Counted from the stretch's first letter, positions 9,980 to 22,262 are shown. The stretch is DNA of 64,000 nt from Streptococcus mitis (GCF_946190275.1 NZ_CAMHZQ010000001.1:1-64000); one strand, 5' to 3'. Notes: generated by a model from the sequence alone, not told the origin. Numbers and translations are program-made.

Positions 9980-10086
9980 TATAGTGTATTGAATCTGGAG
10001 TAGCACACTGTAGTTCCTAAAATATTTTTAGAAATTATTTTGAATTCCCCAATCAATTTGTTCAGTTTTTAATTCATTCCGCTATA
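9980..10086. repeat. RUP element, second tandem copy, 107 bp
   Basis: Starts tatagtgtattgaatc and ends ccgctata, again 107 bp, 9 bp after the previous copy. The sequence between 10088 and 10111 (tttgaatagattttcgaagaata) is a worn BOX end, so this part of the intergenic gap is a stack of repeats. Confidence 0.7.
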
Positions 10087-10144
10087 GTTTGAATAGATTT
10101 TCGAAGAATATAAAAGAGTCGGCTACAAACCAACTCCTTTACCT

Positions 10145-12124
10145 TTATTTCACATGTTTTGCAAGTTCTTCTTGCGCTTTTTTATTGGATTCTTCTTTTT
10201 CTTTCATCCATTTATCTTGAGCTTTTTGGTATTCATCCACAGTGACTGCCTTGTCTTGAAGTTCCAAGTATTTGTATAGGAGCGGATCGCTTGTCCCCTT
10301 GTTACCAGAGAAGGCAAACGGCATCGTAAATGGTACCATCTTAGACAAGATTGGGCGACCAGTGAGTGATGTTGTTGGAATAATCAAGGCACTATCTGTC
10401 AACCAAGCTTGGGCTGTAGCATACTTATCATAACGTTTTGCTACATCTATTGTCTCATTTCCAGCTTCTGTAGCCAATTTTTCGTAGTCATATAGACCTA
10501 CTTTTTTAGCAGCTACATTATCTTTACCTGAGTCAAATCCTAAATATGTTTTAGTACTTTCTCCTACAGATGGTTTGATAATATCAAGGTAGGTAGATGG
10601 ATCTGCAAAGTCTGGAGACCAACCAACATTATCTGAAATATCCCAATCTTCTCCAGCTGCTGTTTCAGCAAAATAGGTAATATTGTTTACTTCGTCTTTT
10701 TGTAGTTGTTGAATATCAATTACGACATTATCTGTACCCAAGGTTTCTTCAACCGATTGTTTAAAAGACTGTACACGTTGAACTTTTGTAGTTGCTGTCT
10801 GGTCAACTGGCATATCCAAATGAATTGGGAAGGTCACGCCTTCTGCTTGTAAAGCTGATTTAGCTTTAGCAAATTCAGCTTTGGCTTTCTCTGGATTATA
10901 GAGACCATCTTGTGCATCTGCAAGATTGACATCCTTCCATTCATCCCCATAAGTCACTAATTTTTCTTTGACCATATCGCCAAAGTTTTTACCATCTGCT
11001 TGGACAAACGTTGGTGGAACAAAGAGATTACGCAAGATTTTGCTTGCACCACTAGCACCGTTCACTTGTGAGGCATAAGCTGTACGATCAAAACCAAAGG
11101 CAATAGCCTGACGGAAATCCTTGTTTAAGAGAGCCTTTTTAGTAGATGCCTTTTGTTCGTCGCTGGTCTTAGATGTGTATTTATAAGATTGACGGTCAAT
11201 ATTTGTACCAACTAGATAAGTCGTAGAGTCTTGTTGGGTATAGACAATATTGTCCTTCAGCTCTTTTTCAAGTTCTGCAAAACTTGCATTTGTTGGAAAG
11301 AGACGAGCTGCCGTAAAGCTTCCATCTTTAAAGTTTTCTGCTGGTTTGCTGGTATCTTGACCATCCCAGAATGACAATTTGATCTTGTCGACATGAACAT
11401 TGTCCTTATCCCAGTAGTTCGGATTTTTCGCAAATTCAACAGAGGATTTGGTCACAATAGATTTCAACAAATAAGGACCATTGTACAAGATACTACTTGG
11501 ATCCGTAGCTTTAGCAAAATCATCCCCTTTTGAGTTCAAAAACTCTTCATTGACTGGCGCAAGAACACCCATGGTCGTTTTAGAATTCCAAAAGCTTTCA
11601 GGTTTGTTCAAGGTGTATTGGACTGTTTGATCGTCAAGGGCTTTAATCCCGACTTGAGAGAAGTCTTTAACTTCCCCTTTAGCATAAGCATCCAGACCTT
11701 TGATCGAATCTTGTACCAAGTAAAGGGCTTCTGACTTCTTATCTGTCGCATATTTAAGACCTGTCACAAAGTCTTGAGCCTTAACAGGAGCATATTCTTC
11801 TCCTTCAGATGTGTACCACTTGGCATCCTGACGGATCTTATAGGTATAAGTCAAGCCATCCTTAGAGACAGACCAATCCTCTGCAAGTGATGGTACCAAA
11901 TTCCCATAGCGGTCATTTTCAAGCAATCCGTCAATAACATTACTAGTAATATCAGATGTTGAAGCTTTGCCAGTTGTTAAATAATTAAGATTATCAGGAT
12001 CTTTCTCGTATGTAAAGGCAAAGGTCTGCTCACCTTTAGCGCCTGAGCCCCCTGAACAAGCAGCTAAGACACCTGCCGCTAATAAAGTCACTCCCGCAAG
12101 AGCCAATACTTTTCTTGTTTTCAT
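10145..12124 (-). CDS. aliA: Oligopeptide-binding lipoprotein AliA
   Basis: Substrate-binding lipoprotein (SBP_bac_5 family, 659 residues) that feeds oligopeptides to the shared Ami ABC permease; known as one of the AmiA/AliA/AliB set. The signal peptide ends in a lipobox with Cys23 (VLAACSGG). Family signatures include DGLLENDRYGNLVPSLAEDW and the C-terminal EESNKKAQEELAKHVK typical of AliA. I chose the ATG at 12124, after a ggagaag ribosome site, over one nine codons upstream, because the upstream ATG lies within the promoter. The gene is the classic downstream border of the pneumococcal capsule locus. No ABC permease genes are adjacent. Confidence 0.95.
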   Translation of the reverse strand: MKTRKVLALAGVTLLAAGVLAACSGGSGAKGEQTFAFTYEKDPDNLNYLTTGKASTSDITSNVIDGLLENDRYGNLVPSLAEDWSVSKDGLTYTYKIRQDAKWYTSEGEEYAPVKAQDFVTGLKYATDKKSEALYLVQDSIKGLDAYAKGEVKDFSQVGIKALDDQTVQYTLNKPESFWNSKTTMGVLAPVNEEFLNSKGDDFAKATDPSSILYNGPYLLKSIVTKSSVEFAKNPNYWDKDNVHVDKIKLSFWDGQDTSKPAENFKDGSFTAARLFPTNASFAELEKELKDNIVYTQQDSTTYLVGTNIDRQSYKYTSKTSDEQKASTKKALLNKDFRQAIAFGFDRTAYASQVNGASGASKILRNLFVPPTFVQADGKNFGDMVKEKLVTYGDEWKDVNLADAQDGLYNPEKAKAEFAKAKSALQAEGVTFPIHLDMPVDQTATTKVQRVQSFKQSVEETLGTDNVVIDIQQLQKDEVNNITYFAETAAGEDWDISDNVGWSPDFADPSTYLDIIKPSVGESTKTYLGFDSGKDNVAAKKVGLYDYEKLATEAGNETIDVAKRYDKYATAQAWLTDSALIIPTTSLTGRPILSKMVPFTMPFAFSGNKGTSDPLLYKYLELQDKAVTVDEYQKAQDKWMKEKEESNKKAQEELAKHVK

Positions 12125-12149
12125 AGTCTTCTCCTTTGTTTTTTTATTC

Positions 12150-12178
12150 ATTATAGACCCTTTTTAAAGTCCTGTCAA
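12150..12178 (-). promoter_or_regulatory. Promoter of aliA
   Basis: On the minus strand TTGACA (12173-12178), 17 bp, TATAAT (12150-12155): a consensus housekeeping promoter. It places the transcript start near 12143 and supports the ATG at 12124. Confidence 0.8.
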
Positions 12179-12649
12179 TAGAATTTTCTGAATTTTAGAA
12201 ACTTATTTTTTAAACAACAACTCTGCAAAAATATGAATAATATTAAATAGTTCTTAACTAATTCACATAAGAAAGGACTTATTGATACTATCTCTATATA
12301 TCAAGTAGTATTCTGTTTTATACTTATTTAAAATCAAAAAGAGCCGAAATTCTCCTTTTTTTAAGAATATATATTATAGATTTTTAGCAAAAACTCTAGC
12401 ATCGATTCCCTAGAATACAGGAATACTTATAAGAACTGTTGAATTTTAAAGTACATACTTGGGCTACGATATTTCTTGAGCAAACTGCCAACAAAAGATG
12501 TTCTTTGATTTTACATAAGTATAAATTGGTCATCTACATAAAACAAAAAGCCAACATAGATTCTCTTCTGACCGATAGAAAACAATCTTGTTCGCTTTAC
12601 TTCTAAAAATCTTAAGTAGCAAAGATTCTAAAATGACAGAATCCTTGCA
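12179..12649. other. Gene-free AT-rich stretch at the cps locus
   Basis: About 470 bp between the aliA promoter and glf without a supported gene. A hairpin (gcaaggattct ... agaatctttgc, about 12616-12646) lies just after the glf stop and could be a weak terminator. No recognisable relic of capsule genes was found by eye. Confidence 0.5.
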
Positions 12650-13750
12650 TTATTGTCCCAACTCTTCCTCGACCACTTCCAAAGCCCGTTCGATGACCAC
12701 ATGCATGTCGTAGTATTTATAATCTGCTAAACGACCACAGAAAATAACCTTATCATTTGTTGCCACTTCTTCCTGATATTTGGCAAATATAGCATTGTTT
12801 CTCTCATCATTGATTGGATAATAAGGCTCATCTCCTCGTTTCCAATCAGCTGGGTATTCACGAGTAATAACCGTTTTCTCCTGTGTACCATACTCAAAGT
12901 GCTTATGCTCAATAATGCGAGTATAAGGAATTTCACGTTCTGTGTAGTTAACAACTGCGTTTCCTTGATAGTTTTCTTCATCAAGAACTTCATGCTCAAA
13001 ACGAAGACTACGGTATTCTAACTCACCATGTTTATAATCGAAGTATTGGTCAATCATCCCCGTAAAGACAACTTTTTCAGCAGAAGTTTCTAATTCCTCA
13101 CGATTGGCAAAAAAGTCAACTCCAAGTTCTACTTCCACATCCTTCAACATATTTTCGATGATAACATTATAGCCACCGATTGGAATTCCTTGGTAACGGT
13201 CATTAAAGTAGTTATTATTAAAAGTCAAACGAACTGGTAGACGTTTGATGATAAAGGGTGGAAGGTCAGTCGCAGAACGTCCCCATTGCTTTTCAGTGTA
13301 TCCTTTAATCAACTTTTCATAAATATCTGGACCGATCAACTTGATAGCCTGTTCTTCCAAGTTTTTAGGTTCAACGTCCTTCATGTGAGCCGTTTGATCA
13401 GCAATCTTATCTTTGACTTCTTGAGGAGTTTTTGTCCCCCACATCGCATAGAAGGTATTCATATTGAAAGGAAGATTATAAAGACTTCCTTTGTAGTTTG
13501 CGACAGGTGAGTTGACATAGTTGTTAAACTCAGCAAATTGATTAACATAATCCCACACTTTTTTATTAGAGGTATGGAAGATATGGGCACCATACTTATG
13601 GACATTGATCCCTTCTACATTCTCACAGTATATATTTCCACCAATGTGGTCACGTTTATCAATAACTTTTACTTTTTTTCCACACTTAGTCGCCTCATAA
13701 GCAAAAATTGCTCCCGACAAACCAGCACCAACGATCAGATAGTCATACAT
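12650..13750 (-). CDS. glf: UDP-galactopyranose mutase
   Basis: Flavoenzyme of 366 residues converting UDP-galactopyranose to UDP-galactofuranose, the donor of galactofuranose for surface polysaccharides. An N-terminal FAD-binding motif (YLIVGAGLSGAIFAYEA) opens the protein. The family segments GKKVKVIDKRDHIGGN, KYGAHIFHT and GYTEKQWG follow, with the C-terminal GRLADYKYYDMHVVI. Length matches the family, and no frameshift is seen. In capsule loci glf usually accompanies wzy, wzx and glycosyltransferase genes. Here it stands alone between two peptide-binding lipoprotein genes, so its product may serve another glycan or be a leftover of a lost capsule cluster (inference). Confidence 0.93.
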   Translation of the reverse strand: MYDYLIVGAGLSGAIFAYEATKCGKKVKVIDKRDHIGGNIYCENVEGINVHKYGAHIFHTSNKKVWDYVNQFAEFNNYVNSPVANYKGSLYNLPFNMNTFYAMWGTKTPQEVKDKIADQTAHMKDVEPKNLEEQAIKLIGPDIYEKLIKGYTEKQWGRSATDLPPFIIKRLPVRLTFNNNYFNDRYQGIPIGGYNVIIENMLKDVEVELGVDFFANREELETSAEKVVFTGMIDQYFDYKHGELEYRSLRFEHEVLDEENYQGNAVVNYTEREIPYTRIIEHKHFEYGTQEKTVITREYPADWKRGDEPYYPINDERNNAIFAKYQEEVATNDKVIFCGRLADYKYYDMHVVIERALEVVEEELGQ

Positions 13751-13807
13751 AGTCTCTTCCTTATCACTTATCTTTACATCTCCTTAACTATAGTAAAAGA
13801 GAGAATC

Positions 13808-13961
13808 TTATACCCTTCGAAAATCTCTTCAAACCACGTCAGCGTCCATCTGCAACCTCAAAACAGTATTTTGAGCTGACTTCGTCAGTTCTATCTACCA
13901 CCTCATCAAAGCTGTACTTTGAGCTAGCTTCCCAGTTACTCTTTGATTTTTATTAAGTATT
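13808..13961. repeat. BOX element
   Basis: Runs from ttatacccttcgaaaatctc to ctttgatttttattaagtat, in the opposite orientation to the copy near 9.7 kb. It includes a central module with gacttcgtcagttctatc (boxB-like). It fills most of the gap between glf and the AliB-like gene. Confidence 0.8.
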
Positions 13962-14024
13962 AGTTTCAATCTATTTTAGCACAAAACAAATCATTTCTCA
14001 GTTTTCAATAGCTGAGTGATTTAA

Positions 14025-14056
14025 AAAGACAAGCACCAAAACTGATGTTTGTCTTT
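14025..14056 (-). terminator. Terminator of the AliB-like gene
   Basis: Stem aaagacaa / tttgtcttt about 30 bp after the stop codon; weak T run on the minus strand. Confidence 0.5.
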
Positions 14057-14085
14057 ATGATTTTCCTTAAAAAAGCTATTTTTCA

Positions 14086-16044
14086 TTATTTAACATGATT
14101 TTCTGCTTCTTTTTGAGCTTTTTCGATTGCTTTTTTGCTTTCTTGCTCCCATTTAGTCTTAGCTTCTTCAAACTGTTTGGTTGTCACAGTATCTTTTTGC
14201 AGTTTCATGTACTTGTAGTTATTGCCATCGCCCTTGATGCCGACCAATGAATAACCTCTTGTAAATGGCGTTACTTTGGTGACAGATGCTGTTCCACCAC
14301 TTGACATAGCTGACATAATCAGAGAATTATCAATCATCCAAGCCTGTGCTTCAGCATATTTTTCATAGCGTTTGGCTACATCTTTATTTTCACTATCTGC
14401 ATCTTTGAGCATCTTGGTGTAAGTATCAAGCCCCAAGCTAGCAATCTTAGCTTTATCTTCTTGAGCATCTAGACCAAAAATCTTGAGGTAGAACCCATCC
14501 TCTGCATTGAAAGGATTAAGATAAGTTGACGGATCTTGGTAGTCACCTACCCAACCATCAAAGTTCAAATCGTAGTCTCGATCAGCTGGTGTCGGTGCTA
14601 AGAAGGCTACATTATTAAAATCATCTGTTGAAAGTTGCTGAACATCAATGACAATGTTATCAGCACCTAAAACTGACTCAAGGGTCTGCTTAACTGAGTT
14701 CATGCCTGTCACAGCATTTTTACTTGTCTGATCAACTGCAACATCCAAGTGAATAGGGAAAGTCACACCTTGACTTGCCAATTCTTTTTTAGCTTCCGCA
14801 AATTTTGCTTGGGCTTTTTCTTTGTTGAAATAGGCATCCTGAGCATCTGCCAAGTTAATACCTGACCATTCTGTGCCATAGTTGACCAATTTAGAAGCGA
14901 CTACTTCTCCAAAGGTCTTGTCTCCAACTTGGACAAATGTAGGAGGCACTAGGGTGTTACGAAGGGTCTTGCTAGCCGCTTCTTCCCCATTTGACTGAGC
15001 AGAATAGGCTGTGCGGTCCAAGGCGAAGTTCACTGCTTGGCGGAAGTTCTTGTTCAAAACAGCTGTCTCAGTTGACTTCTTCTGCTCATCTGTCGTTTTA
15101 GACGTATGGTTGTAAGCCTTACGGTTGACGTTGAAATTGAAATACCAAGAAGTCTTGTCCTGCAAGCTATAGACGATATTATCCTTATATTTTTCCTTAG
15201 TCTTAGCAAAGTTTGAACTATTTGGATAAACCCCAGCGATAGAATAAGCTCCACTTTCAAAATTACGGATGGTCAATTCTTGGTCTGAACCATCAAAGTA
15301 AGCCAATTTTACGTGTTCAATTGATACTTTATCGTGATCGTAGTAATGAGGATTTTTCACATACTCGATCGATGATTTTGATGTGAAATCTTTTAACAAA
15401 TAAGGTCCGCTGTAAAGAATACTATCTGGAGATAGGGTACCAAAATCTTTCCCTTTTGAGTTTAAAAACTCTTCATTCACCGGGAAAAGAATACTGTTGG
15501 TTGTTTTTGAATTCCAGTAAGGTTCTGGGCGTGCCAAAGTATACTCAACAGTCTGGTCGTCAATAGCCTTCACCCCAACCTTAGAAAAGTCAGAATCCAC
15601 TCCTGTAATATAATCATTCAAGCCCTTGATCGAGTTTTGAATCAAGTCAATGGCCTGTGATTTATTGTCTACTGCATATTTGATACCTGTCACAAAATCT
15701 TGTGCCTTGACTGGGGCGTACTCTTCACCGTCAGCAGTAAACCATTTGGCATCTTTTCTCAGTTTATAGGTATAAGTCAGACCGTCGCTTGAAACAGACC
15801 AGTCTTCTGCCAAAGATGGAACTAGGTTTCCATGATTGTCATTTTCAAGCAAACCATCAACTAGGTTGGTTATAATCGATGTATTATCAGCGTAATAGTC
15901 TAATAGATAGTTAAATGTAGTTGGATTTCCACTAAAGGTTGATGAGTAAGTTTTTGTATCTGAACCTGATTGTCCGCAAGCAGCTAAAAGCAAAGCAGCC
16001 GCAAAGGTCAGGCCTGCGCTAAGAACACGCTTTTTTGTATTCAT
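14086..16044 (-). CDS. AliB-like oligopeptide-binding lipoprotein (AliC/AliD type) in the cps locus
   Basis: Substrate-binding lipoprotein of 652 residues, same family as AliA. The lipobox Cys is residue 23 (LLLAACGQSG); the DGLLENDNHGNLVPSLAEDW segment is shared with AliA, and the C-terminus KAQKEAENHVK differs from AliA and AliB. AliB-like genes ORF1 (aliC) and ORF2 (aliD) occupy the capsule locus of unencapsulated pneumococci and many S. mitis. The position between dexB and aliA fits that. Which of the two this is cannot be fixed without alignment; I lean to aliD. Reported roles of AliC/AliD include peptide sensing that affects competence and colonisation, using the Ami permease. Confidence 0.88.
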   Translation of the reverse strand: MNTKKRVLSAGLTFAAALLLAACGQSGSDTKTYSSTFSGNPTTFNYLLDYYADNTSIITNLVDGLLENDNHGNLVPSLAEDWSVSSDGLTYTYKLRKDAKWFTADGEEYAPVKAQDFVTGIKYAVDNKSQAIDLIQNSIKGLNDYITGVDSDFSKVGVKAIDDQTVEYTLARPEPYWNSKTTNSILFPVNEEFLNSKGKDFGTLSPDSILYSGPYLLKDFTSKSSIEYVKNPHYYDHDKVSIEHVKLAYFDGSDQELTIRNFESGAYSIAGVYPNSSNFAKTKEKYKDNIVYSLQDKTSWYFNFNVNRKAYNHTSKTTDEQKKSTETAVLNKNFRQAVNFALDRTAYSAQSNGEEAASKTLRNTLVPPTFVQVGDKTFGEVVASKLVNYGTEWSGINLADAQDAYFNKEKAQAKFAEAKKELASQGVTFPIHLDVAVDQTSKNAVTGMNSVKQTLESVLGADNIVIDVQQLSTDDFNNVAFLAPTPADRDYDLNFDGWVGDYQDPSTYLNPFNAEDGFYLKIFGLDAQEDKAKIASLGLDTYTKMLKDADSENKDVAKRYEKYAEAQAWMIDNSLIMSAMSSGGTASVTKVTPFTRGYSLVGIKGDGNNYKYMKLQKDTVTTKQFEEAKTKWEQESKKAIEKAQKEAENHVK

Positions 16045-16154
16045 CTTCTTTCTCCTTTATGTTAGTTTTTATAACATAAGTTTATTTTACCAAAATAGTG
16101 GGAATTTGTAAAGTTAATTGAATTTTGAGAATGAAAGTTTATAAACTTTCGTCA

Positions 16155-16203
16155 TAAAAAAACAAAGGATTTCTGTCTTTCATACAGTCCTCCCTTGTTT
16201 TTA
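16155..16203 (-). terminator. Terminator after dexB
   Basis: Imperfect long stem (aaaaacaaagga...tcctcccttgttttt) between dexB and the AliB-like gene, with A and T runs on both sides. It separates dexB transcription from the next gene. Confidence 0.7.
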
Positions 16204-16239
16204 TACGGTTTCATTTTTAAATTTTTCTGTAAAAAATAT

Positions 16240-17856
<1,617 letters not shown>

Positions 17857-17882
17857 TCATTATTTTAATAATCTGTAGTCTA

Positions 17883-17919
17883 TGATAGCGCTTTTCAGAG
17901 TTTTATGCAAGCGTTTGCC
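17883..17919 (-). promoter_or_regulatory. CcpA cre sites upstream of dexB
   Basis: tgcaagcgtttgcc at 17906-17919 matches the cre consensus TGNAANCGNTNNCA except for the last base. tgatagcgcttttc at 17883-17896 is a weaker second site. Both lie 36-72 bp upstream of the dexB start codon. Confidence 0.6.
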
Positions 17920-17999
17920 TAATCTTTTTGATTCCTTTTTTAACTCCATAGTTTCCTAACTTCCAATTTTTTATTATAATAGAGGTCAGAGGTAAAAAA

Positions 18000-19484
18000 A
18001 TGAAAAAACAAGCTTTTAGTTCTGAACAATATTTGAATCTACAGCGCGACCACATTTTGGAACGCATTAACCAATTTGACGGCAAGCTCTACTTGGAGTT
18101 TGGTGGCAAAATGTTAGAAGATTTTCACGCTGCTCGTGTTCTTCCTGGTTATGAGCCTGACAACAAAATCAAGCTCTTGCAAGAATTGAAAGAACAGGTT
18201 GAGGTCGTGATTGCTATTAATGCAAGTAATATCGAGCATTCCAAAGCACGTGGTGACTTGGGCATTTCTTATGACCAAGAAGTTCTTCGTTTGATTGATA
18301 AATTCAATGAATTAGGGATTTTTGTTGGCTCCGTTGTCATCACACAGTACGCTGGTCAACCAGCTGCAGATGCCTTCCGCAACCAACTTGAGAAAAACGG
18401 AATTGATTCTTATCTTCACTATCCAATCAAAGGATATCCGACGGATATGGATCACATTATTTCTCCTGAAGGTATGGGGAAAAATGACTACATCAAAACT
18501 AGTCGCAACTTGATCGTCGTAACCGCTCCTGGACCTGGTTCTGGAAAATTGGCAACCTGTATGTCCAATATGTACCACGACCAGATCAATGGTATCAAGT
18601 CTGGTTACGCTAAATTTGAAACCTTCCCAGTTTGGAATCTTCCCCTTCATCACCCCGTCAACTTGGCTTATGAAGCTGCCACAGCAGACCTTGATGATGT
18701 CAACATGATTGACCCCTTCCATCTCCAAACCTACGGAGAAACCACTGTCAACTACAACCGTGATATCGAAATCTTCCCTGTGCTTAAGCGCATGTTAGAG
18801 CGTATTCTTGGTGAATCTCCATACGCTTCACCGACAGACATGGGTGTCAACATGGTTGGTTTCGCTATTACTGATGATGAGGCTGCTGTCGAAGCTTCTA
18901 AACAAGAAATCATCCGCCGCTACTATCAAACGGTCCTTGATTTTAAAGCCGAAAAAGTTGGCGAATCTGCTGTCAAGAAAATTGAGTTGCTTATGAACGA
19001 CCTAGGTATCACACCTGCAGACCGCAAGGTTGCTGTTGCTGCACGTCAAAAAGCAGAAGAAACTGGCGGACCAGCCCTAGCCCTTGAATTGCCTAGCGGG
19101 GAAATTGTCACTGGTAAGAACTCAGAGCTCTTTGGCCCTACAGCCGCTGCTCTTATCAACGCTATCAAGAAATCAGCTGACATCGCTAAAGAAGTAAAAC
19201 TAATCGAACCTGAAGTTGTTAAGCCAATCCAAGGTCTTAAAATCGATCATCTCGGTAGCCGCAATCCACGCCTTCATTCAAATGAAATCCTGATTGCACT
19301 TGCTATCACAGCTACAGAAAATCCTGATGCTGCTCGTGCTATGGAAGAACTTGGCAACCTCAAAGGAAGCGAAGCTCACTCAACCATCATTTTAACCGAT
19401 GAAGACAAGAATGTCCTTCGTAAATTAGGTATCAATGTAACCTTTGACCCTTACTACCAATACGATCGCTTGTATCGTAAGTAA
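18000..19484 (+). CDS. DUF1846 family protein
   Basis: Conserved protein of 494 residues in the DUF1846 family, widespread in streptococci and clostridia. A structure is known for the family, but the function is not established. Visible features: [22 protein letters not shown] near the N-terminus, a central P-loop-like [13 protein letters not shown] near residue 178, and the conserved [13 protein letters not shown]. No signal peptide or membrane helix. The start follows an AG-rich ribosome site (agaggt) with a TATAAT at 17975-17980. It lies just upstream of luxS, but a terminator between them makes it probably separate. Confidence 0.88.
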   Translation: MKKQAFSSEQYLNLQRDHILERINQFDGKLYLEFGGKMLEDFHAARVLPGYEPDNKIKLLQELKEQVEVVIAINASNIEHSKARGDLGISYDQEVLRLIDKFNELGIFVGSVVITQYAGQPAADAFRNQLEKNGIDSYLHYPIKGYPTDMDHIISPEGMGKNDYIKTSRNLIVVTAPGPGSGKLATCMSNMYHDQINGIKSGYAKFETFPVWNLPLHHPVNLAYEAATADLDDVNMIDPFHLQTYGETTVNYNRDIEIFPVLKRMLERILGESPYASPTDMGVNMVGFAITDDEAAVEASKQEIIRRYYQTVLDFKAEKVGESAVKKIELLMNDLGITPADRKVAVAARQKAEETGGPALALELPSGEIVTGKNSELFGPTAAALINAIKKSADIAKEVKLIEPEVVKPIQGLKIDHLGSRNPRLHSNEILIALAITATENPDAARAMEELGNLKGSEAHSTIILTDEDKNVLRKLGINVTFDPYYQYDRLYRK

Positions 19485-19491
19485 CGATTTC

Positions 19492-19516
19492 AACCTCTCC
19501 ACTCTCGGAGAGGTTT
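19492..19516 (+). terminator. Terminator of the DUF1846 gene
   Basis: Stem aacctctcc / ggagaggtt followed by tt, 8 bp after the stop codon. Confidence 0.75.
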
Positions 19517-19542
19517 TCTCTCTGTCTCAGGAGCCAGCTTTG

Positions 19543-19551
19543 TGTTATAAT
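19543..19551 (+). promoter_or_regulatory. Extended -10 promoter of luxS
   Basis: TGtTATAAT at 19543-19551, 28 bp before the luxS ATG; an extended -10 element. Confidence 0.6.
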
Positions 19552-19578
19552 GAAAGAAGAAAACTGAAAGGATTTACC

Positions 19579-20061
19579 ATGTCAAAAGAAGTTATTGTTG
19601 AAAGTTTTGAACTTGATCACACTATTGTTAAAGCACCTTATGTCCGCTTGATCGGGGAAGAAACAGGGCCAAAGGGAGACATCATCTCCAATTATGATAT
19701 TCGCTTGGTACAACCAAACGAAGACTCAATCCCTACCGCTGGCCTTCACACTATCGAGCACCTCTTGGCAAAACTTATTCGTACCCGAATTGACGGTATG
19801 ATTGACTGTTCACCATTTGGTTGTCGCACAGGCTTCCACATGATTATGTGGGGGCGTCATACCAGCGCTGAAATTGCGGCTGTTATCAAGGATTCGCTCA
19901 AGGAAATCGCTGAGACTACTACTTGGGAAGACGTCCCTGGAACAACCATCGAATCTTGCGGAAACTACAAGGATCACAGCCTCTTCTCTGCTAAAGAATG
20001 GGCTAAACTCATCCTTGAACAAGGGATTTCAGATGATGCATTTGAGCGTCATGTGATTTAA
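19579..20061 (+). CDS. luxS: S-ribosylhomocysteine lyase LuxS
   Basis: Cytosolic metalloenzyme of 160 residues in the activated methyl cycle. It splits S-ribosylhomocysteine into homocysteine and DPD, the precursor of autoinducer-2. The metal-binding HTIEH motif and the catalytic cysteine region ([11 protein letters not shown]) are present; the C-terminal CGNYKDHS carries the third metal ligand area. The start at 19579 follows a gaaagg ribosome site; the reading frame stays open further upstream, but that part overlaps the DUF1846 gene and its terminator. Length matches the family. Confidence 0.97.
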   Translation: MSKEVIVESFELDHTIVKAPYVRLIGEETGPKGDIISNYDIRLVQPNEDSIPTAGLHTIEHLLAKLIRTRIDGMIDCSPFGCRTGFHMIMWGRHTSAEIAAVIKDSLKEIAETTTWEDVPGTTIESCGNYKDHSLFSAKEWAKLILEQGISDDAFERHVI

Positions 20062-20065
20062 ACAC

Positions 20066-20105
20066 AAAAAAGGAACCAGTTTTTCAGCTGGTTCCTTCTT
20101 TTTAT
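20066..20105 (+). terminator. Bidirectional terminator between luxS and clpL
   Basis: Perfect stem ggaaccag / ctggttcc with A run on the left and T run on the right; serves luxS and the convergent clpL. Confidence 0.88.
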
Positions 20106-20120
20106 TCTCAAAATTCTGTC

Positions 20121-22226
20121 TTAGGCTTTTTCACGAATGACCAAAACACCATCTTCCATGTCAGCTTCTAGGTGTTTAGCATCAAGGTTATCCAAGTGGA
20201 AGTCTGTGACTTTGTCACGGATTTGTTGTTCAACCACACGACGGAGTGGACGAACACCCATGACTTCGTCATAACCTTCTTCTGTGATATAGTCCTTAGC
20301 TGCTTGACTGACTACCAAATCAATGTCTTTCTTAGCCAAGGTTTGGTTGACTTCGGCTAACATCAAGTCCACAATCTTAGAAAGGTCTTCCTTAGTCAAG
20401 TGTGAGAACTCAATGACTGCGTTAAAGCGGTTGAGGAATTCTGGACGGAAGAATGGTTTCAAACGATCCATCAATTCTGGTTTATCCGCATCTTCTGTCA
20501 AGTTGGCTTCATAGCCAAAACCAGCATTTGATGTTGCGATAATGACTGTGTTTTTAAAGTTAACGGTATTTCCTTGACCATCTGTCAAACGACCATCATC
20601 TAGAACTTGGAGGAGAAGGGTAATGACTTGAGGATCAGCCTTTTCAATCTCATCCAAGAGAATGATAGAGTATGGATTGCGACGAACACGTTCTGTTAAG
20701 GTATTGCTATTGTCATCATAACCCACATAGCCTGCTGTTGTACCAATTAGCTTAGAAACGGCTGTGCGGTCACTGTATTCTGACATGTCCAAACGGATGA
20801 TAGCATCTTTCGTTCCGAACATATCTAGAGCCAATTGTTTAGCCAACTCAGTCTTACCAACACCAGTAGGACCTACAAAGAGGAAGCTACCGATTGGACG
20901 GTTACCTTCATCAAAACCAGCACGGTTACGACGGATAGCTTTTGCTACTGCTTCAACGGCCTTATCTTGACCAATAACTTTCGTCTGCAAACGATGACCC
21001 ATATCTTTCAAACGTTCGATGTCCGTAGCCCCCATTTGAGATACTGGAATACCGGTCATTCGTTCTACAGATTCAGCCACATCGTTGACACTTGCAGTCA
21101 CTTTCATATCTTCTGTATGGTTTTCGATTTTCTTTTCCAATTCTGCAATGCGTGTTTTATAGTTTAGAGCTGCTTCAAAATCTTCTGCCTCAACTGCTTT
21201 TTCTTGCTTGTCTTTTTCTGCCTCAATTTCACGTTCAACAGCATGAACATCTGTTACTGGATGCTGAGCTGCCAAGTGAGCTGCCGTTACATCTACAAGG
21301 TCGATAGCCTTATCTGGCAAGCTACGTTGAGGAATATACTGAACAGAATAATCCACCGCTGCTTTCAAAACTTCGTCTGGCAAGATGACATTGTGGTGTT
21401 GTTGATAGAGGTCACGAATTCCTTGAAGGATTTTATATGTATCCTCTGCTGAAGGAGCATTGACCTTGACTTCGTTGAAACGACGAGCAAGGGCTGCATT
21501 TTTCAAGATAGTATTACGGTATTCATCTTGAGTAGTTGCGCCAATCACTGTCAATTCTCCACGTGAAAGAGCTGGTTTCAAGATATCAGCAAGACCTTTA
21601 GACCCTTGACCATCACCTGTGCTACCAGCACCAAGAATTTGGTGAATTTCATCAAAGAAGAGGATAATATTCCCTGCTTCTTTCACTTCATTTACTAGAT
21701 TTTGAACGTTTTCTTCAAAGCTACCACGGTATTGGGTCCCAGCCTCAAGGCCTGAGATATCAATGGAAATAATTTCCTTATTCTTGATAGCAGCTGGGAC
21801 ATCGCCGTTCACAATAGCTTGTGCTAGGCCTTCGACAACTGCTGTCTTACCAACACCTGCGTCTCCGACTAAAACAGGATTGTTCTTGGTACGGCGTGAA
21901 AGAATTTCAGATGCTTCTTGAATTTCCTTGTTTCGTCCGATAACAGGATCCAGCTTGCCCTCACGCGCTTCTGCTGTCAAGTTACGACCTAGTTTAGCAA
22001 GGACACCATCTTGTTTCATACCTGACGTATGTTGTGGCATTTGTCCATCAGTTTCTACATTTCCTGGCAATTGACCAGTTGCACGATAGTGAGCAAATTC
22101 CTCAGGTGTCACTTCACGTCCATTAATCAAGTAGCGACGATTTTCAGAACTATATCCTCGCATACCACCCATCAATTGGTTAAACAAATCATCCATGTTG
22201 TTAAAATTATTAAAGTTGTTGTTCAT
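20121..22226 (-). CDS. clpL: Clp family ATPase ClpL
   Basis: HSP100 chaperone ATPase of 701 residues, known as a heat-inducible protein of streptococci that refolds proteins without needing ClpP. An Asn-rich N-terminus ([15 protein letters not shown]) leads to AAA+ domain 1 with Walker [10 protein letters not shown] near 122 and Walker [10 protein letters not shown] short coiled-coil middle domain covers about 335-380. AAA+ domain 2 has Walker [11 protein letters not shown] near 448 and Walker [11 protein letters not shown]. There is no ClpP-docking tripeptide evident. Two CtsR-type boxes upstream indicate heat-shock control. The gene is downstream of mraY in the same orientation, with its own promoter. 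Confidence 0.95.
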   Translation of the reverse strand: MNNNFNNFNNMDDLFNQLMGGMRGYSSENRRYLINGREVTPEEFAHYRATGQLPGNVETDGQMPQHTSGMKQDGVLAKLGRNLTAEAREGKLDPVIGRNKEIQEASEILSRRTKNNPVLVGDAGVGKTAVVEGLAQAIVNGDVPAAIKNKEIISIDISGLEAGTQYRGSFEENVQNLVNEVKEAGNIILFFDEIHQILGAGSTGDGQGSKGLADILKPALSRGELTVIGATTQDEYRNTILKNAALARRFNEVKVNAPSAEDTYKILQGIRDLYQQHHNVILPDEVLKAAVDYSVQYIPQRSLPDKAIDLVDVTAAHLAAQHPVTDVHAVEREIEAEKDKQEKAVEAEDFEAALNYKTRIAELEKKIENHTEDMKVTASVNDVAESVERMTGIPVSQMGATDIERLKDMGHRLQTKVIGQDKAVEAVAKAIRRNRAGFDEGNRPIGSFLFVGPTGVGKTELAKQLALDMFGTKDAIIRLDMSEYSDRTAVSKLIGTTAGYVGYDDNSNTLTERVRRNPYSIILLDEIEKADPQVITLLLQVLDDGRLTDGQGNTVNFKNTVIIATSNAGFGYEANLTEDADKPELMDRLKPFFRPEFLNRFNAVIEFSHLTKEDLSKIVDLMLAEVNQTLAKKDIDLVVSQAAKDYITEEGYDEVMGVRPLRRVVEQQIRDKVTDFHLDNLDAKHLEADMEDGVLVIREKA

Positions 22227-22262
22227 ATTCTTTACCTCTTTTTGTTATTTATTATTACTGAT

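Noticed and set aside
12179..12649. Possible remains of capsule genes between aliA and glf
   Set aside because: No recognisable protein fragment in any frame by eye.
18312..18728. Minus-strand ORF of 138 codons within the DUF1846 gene
   Set aside because: Shadow of a well-supported gene.
20835..21167. Plus-strand ORF of 110 codons opposite clpL
   Set aside because: Antisense to conserved AAA+ motifs; composition not protein-like.
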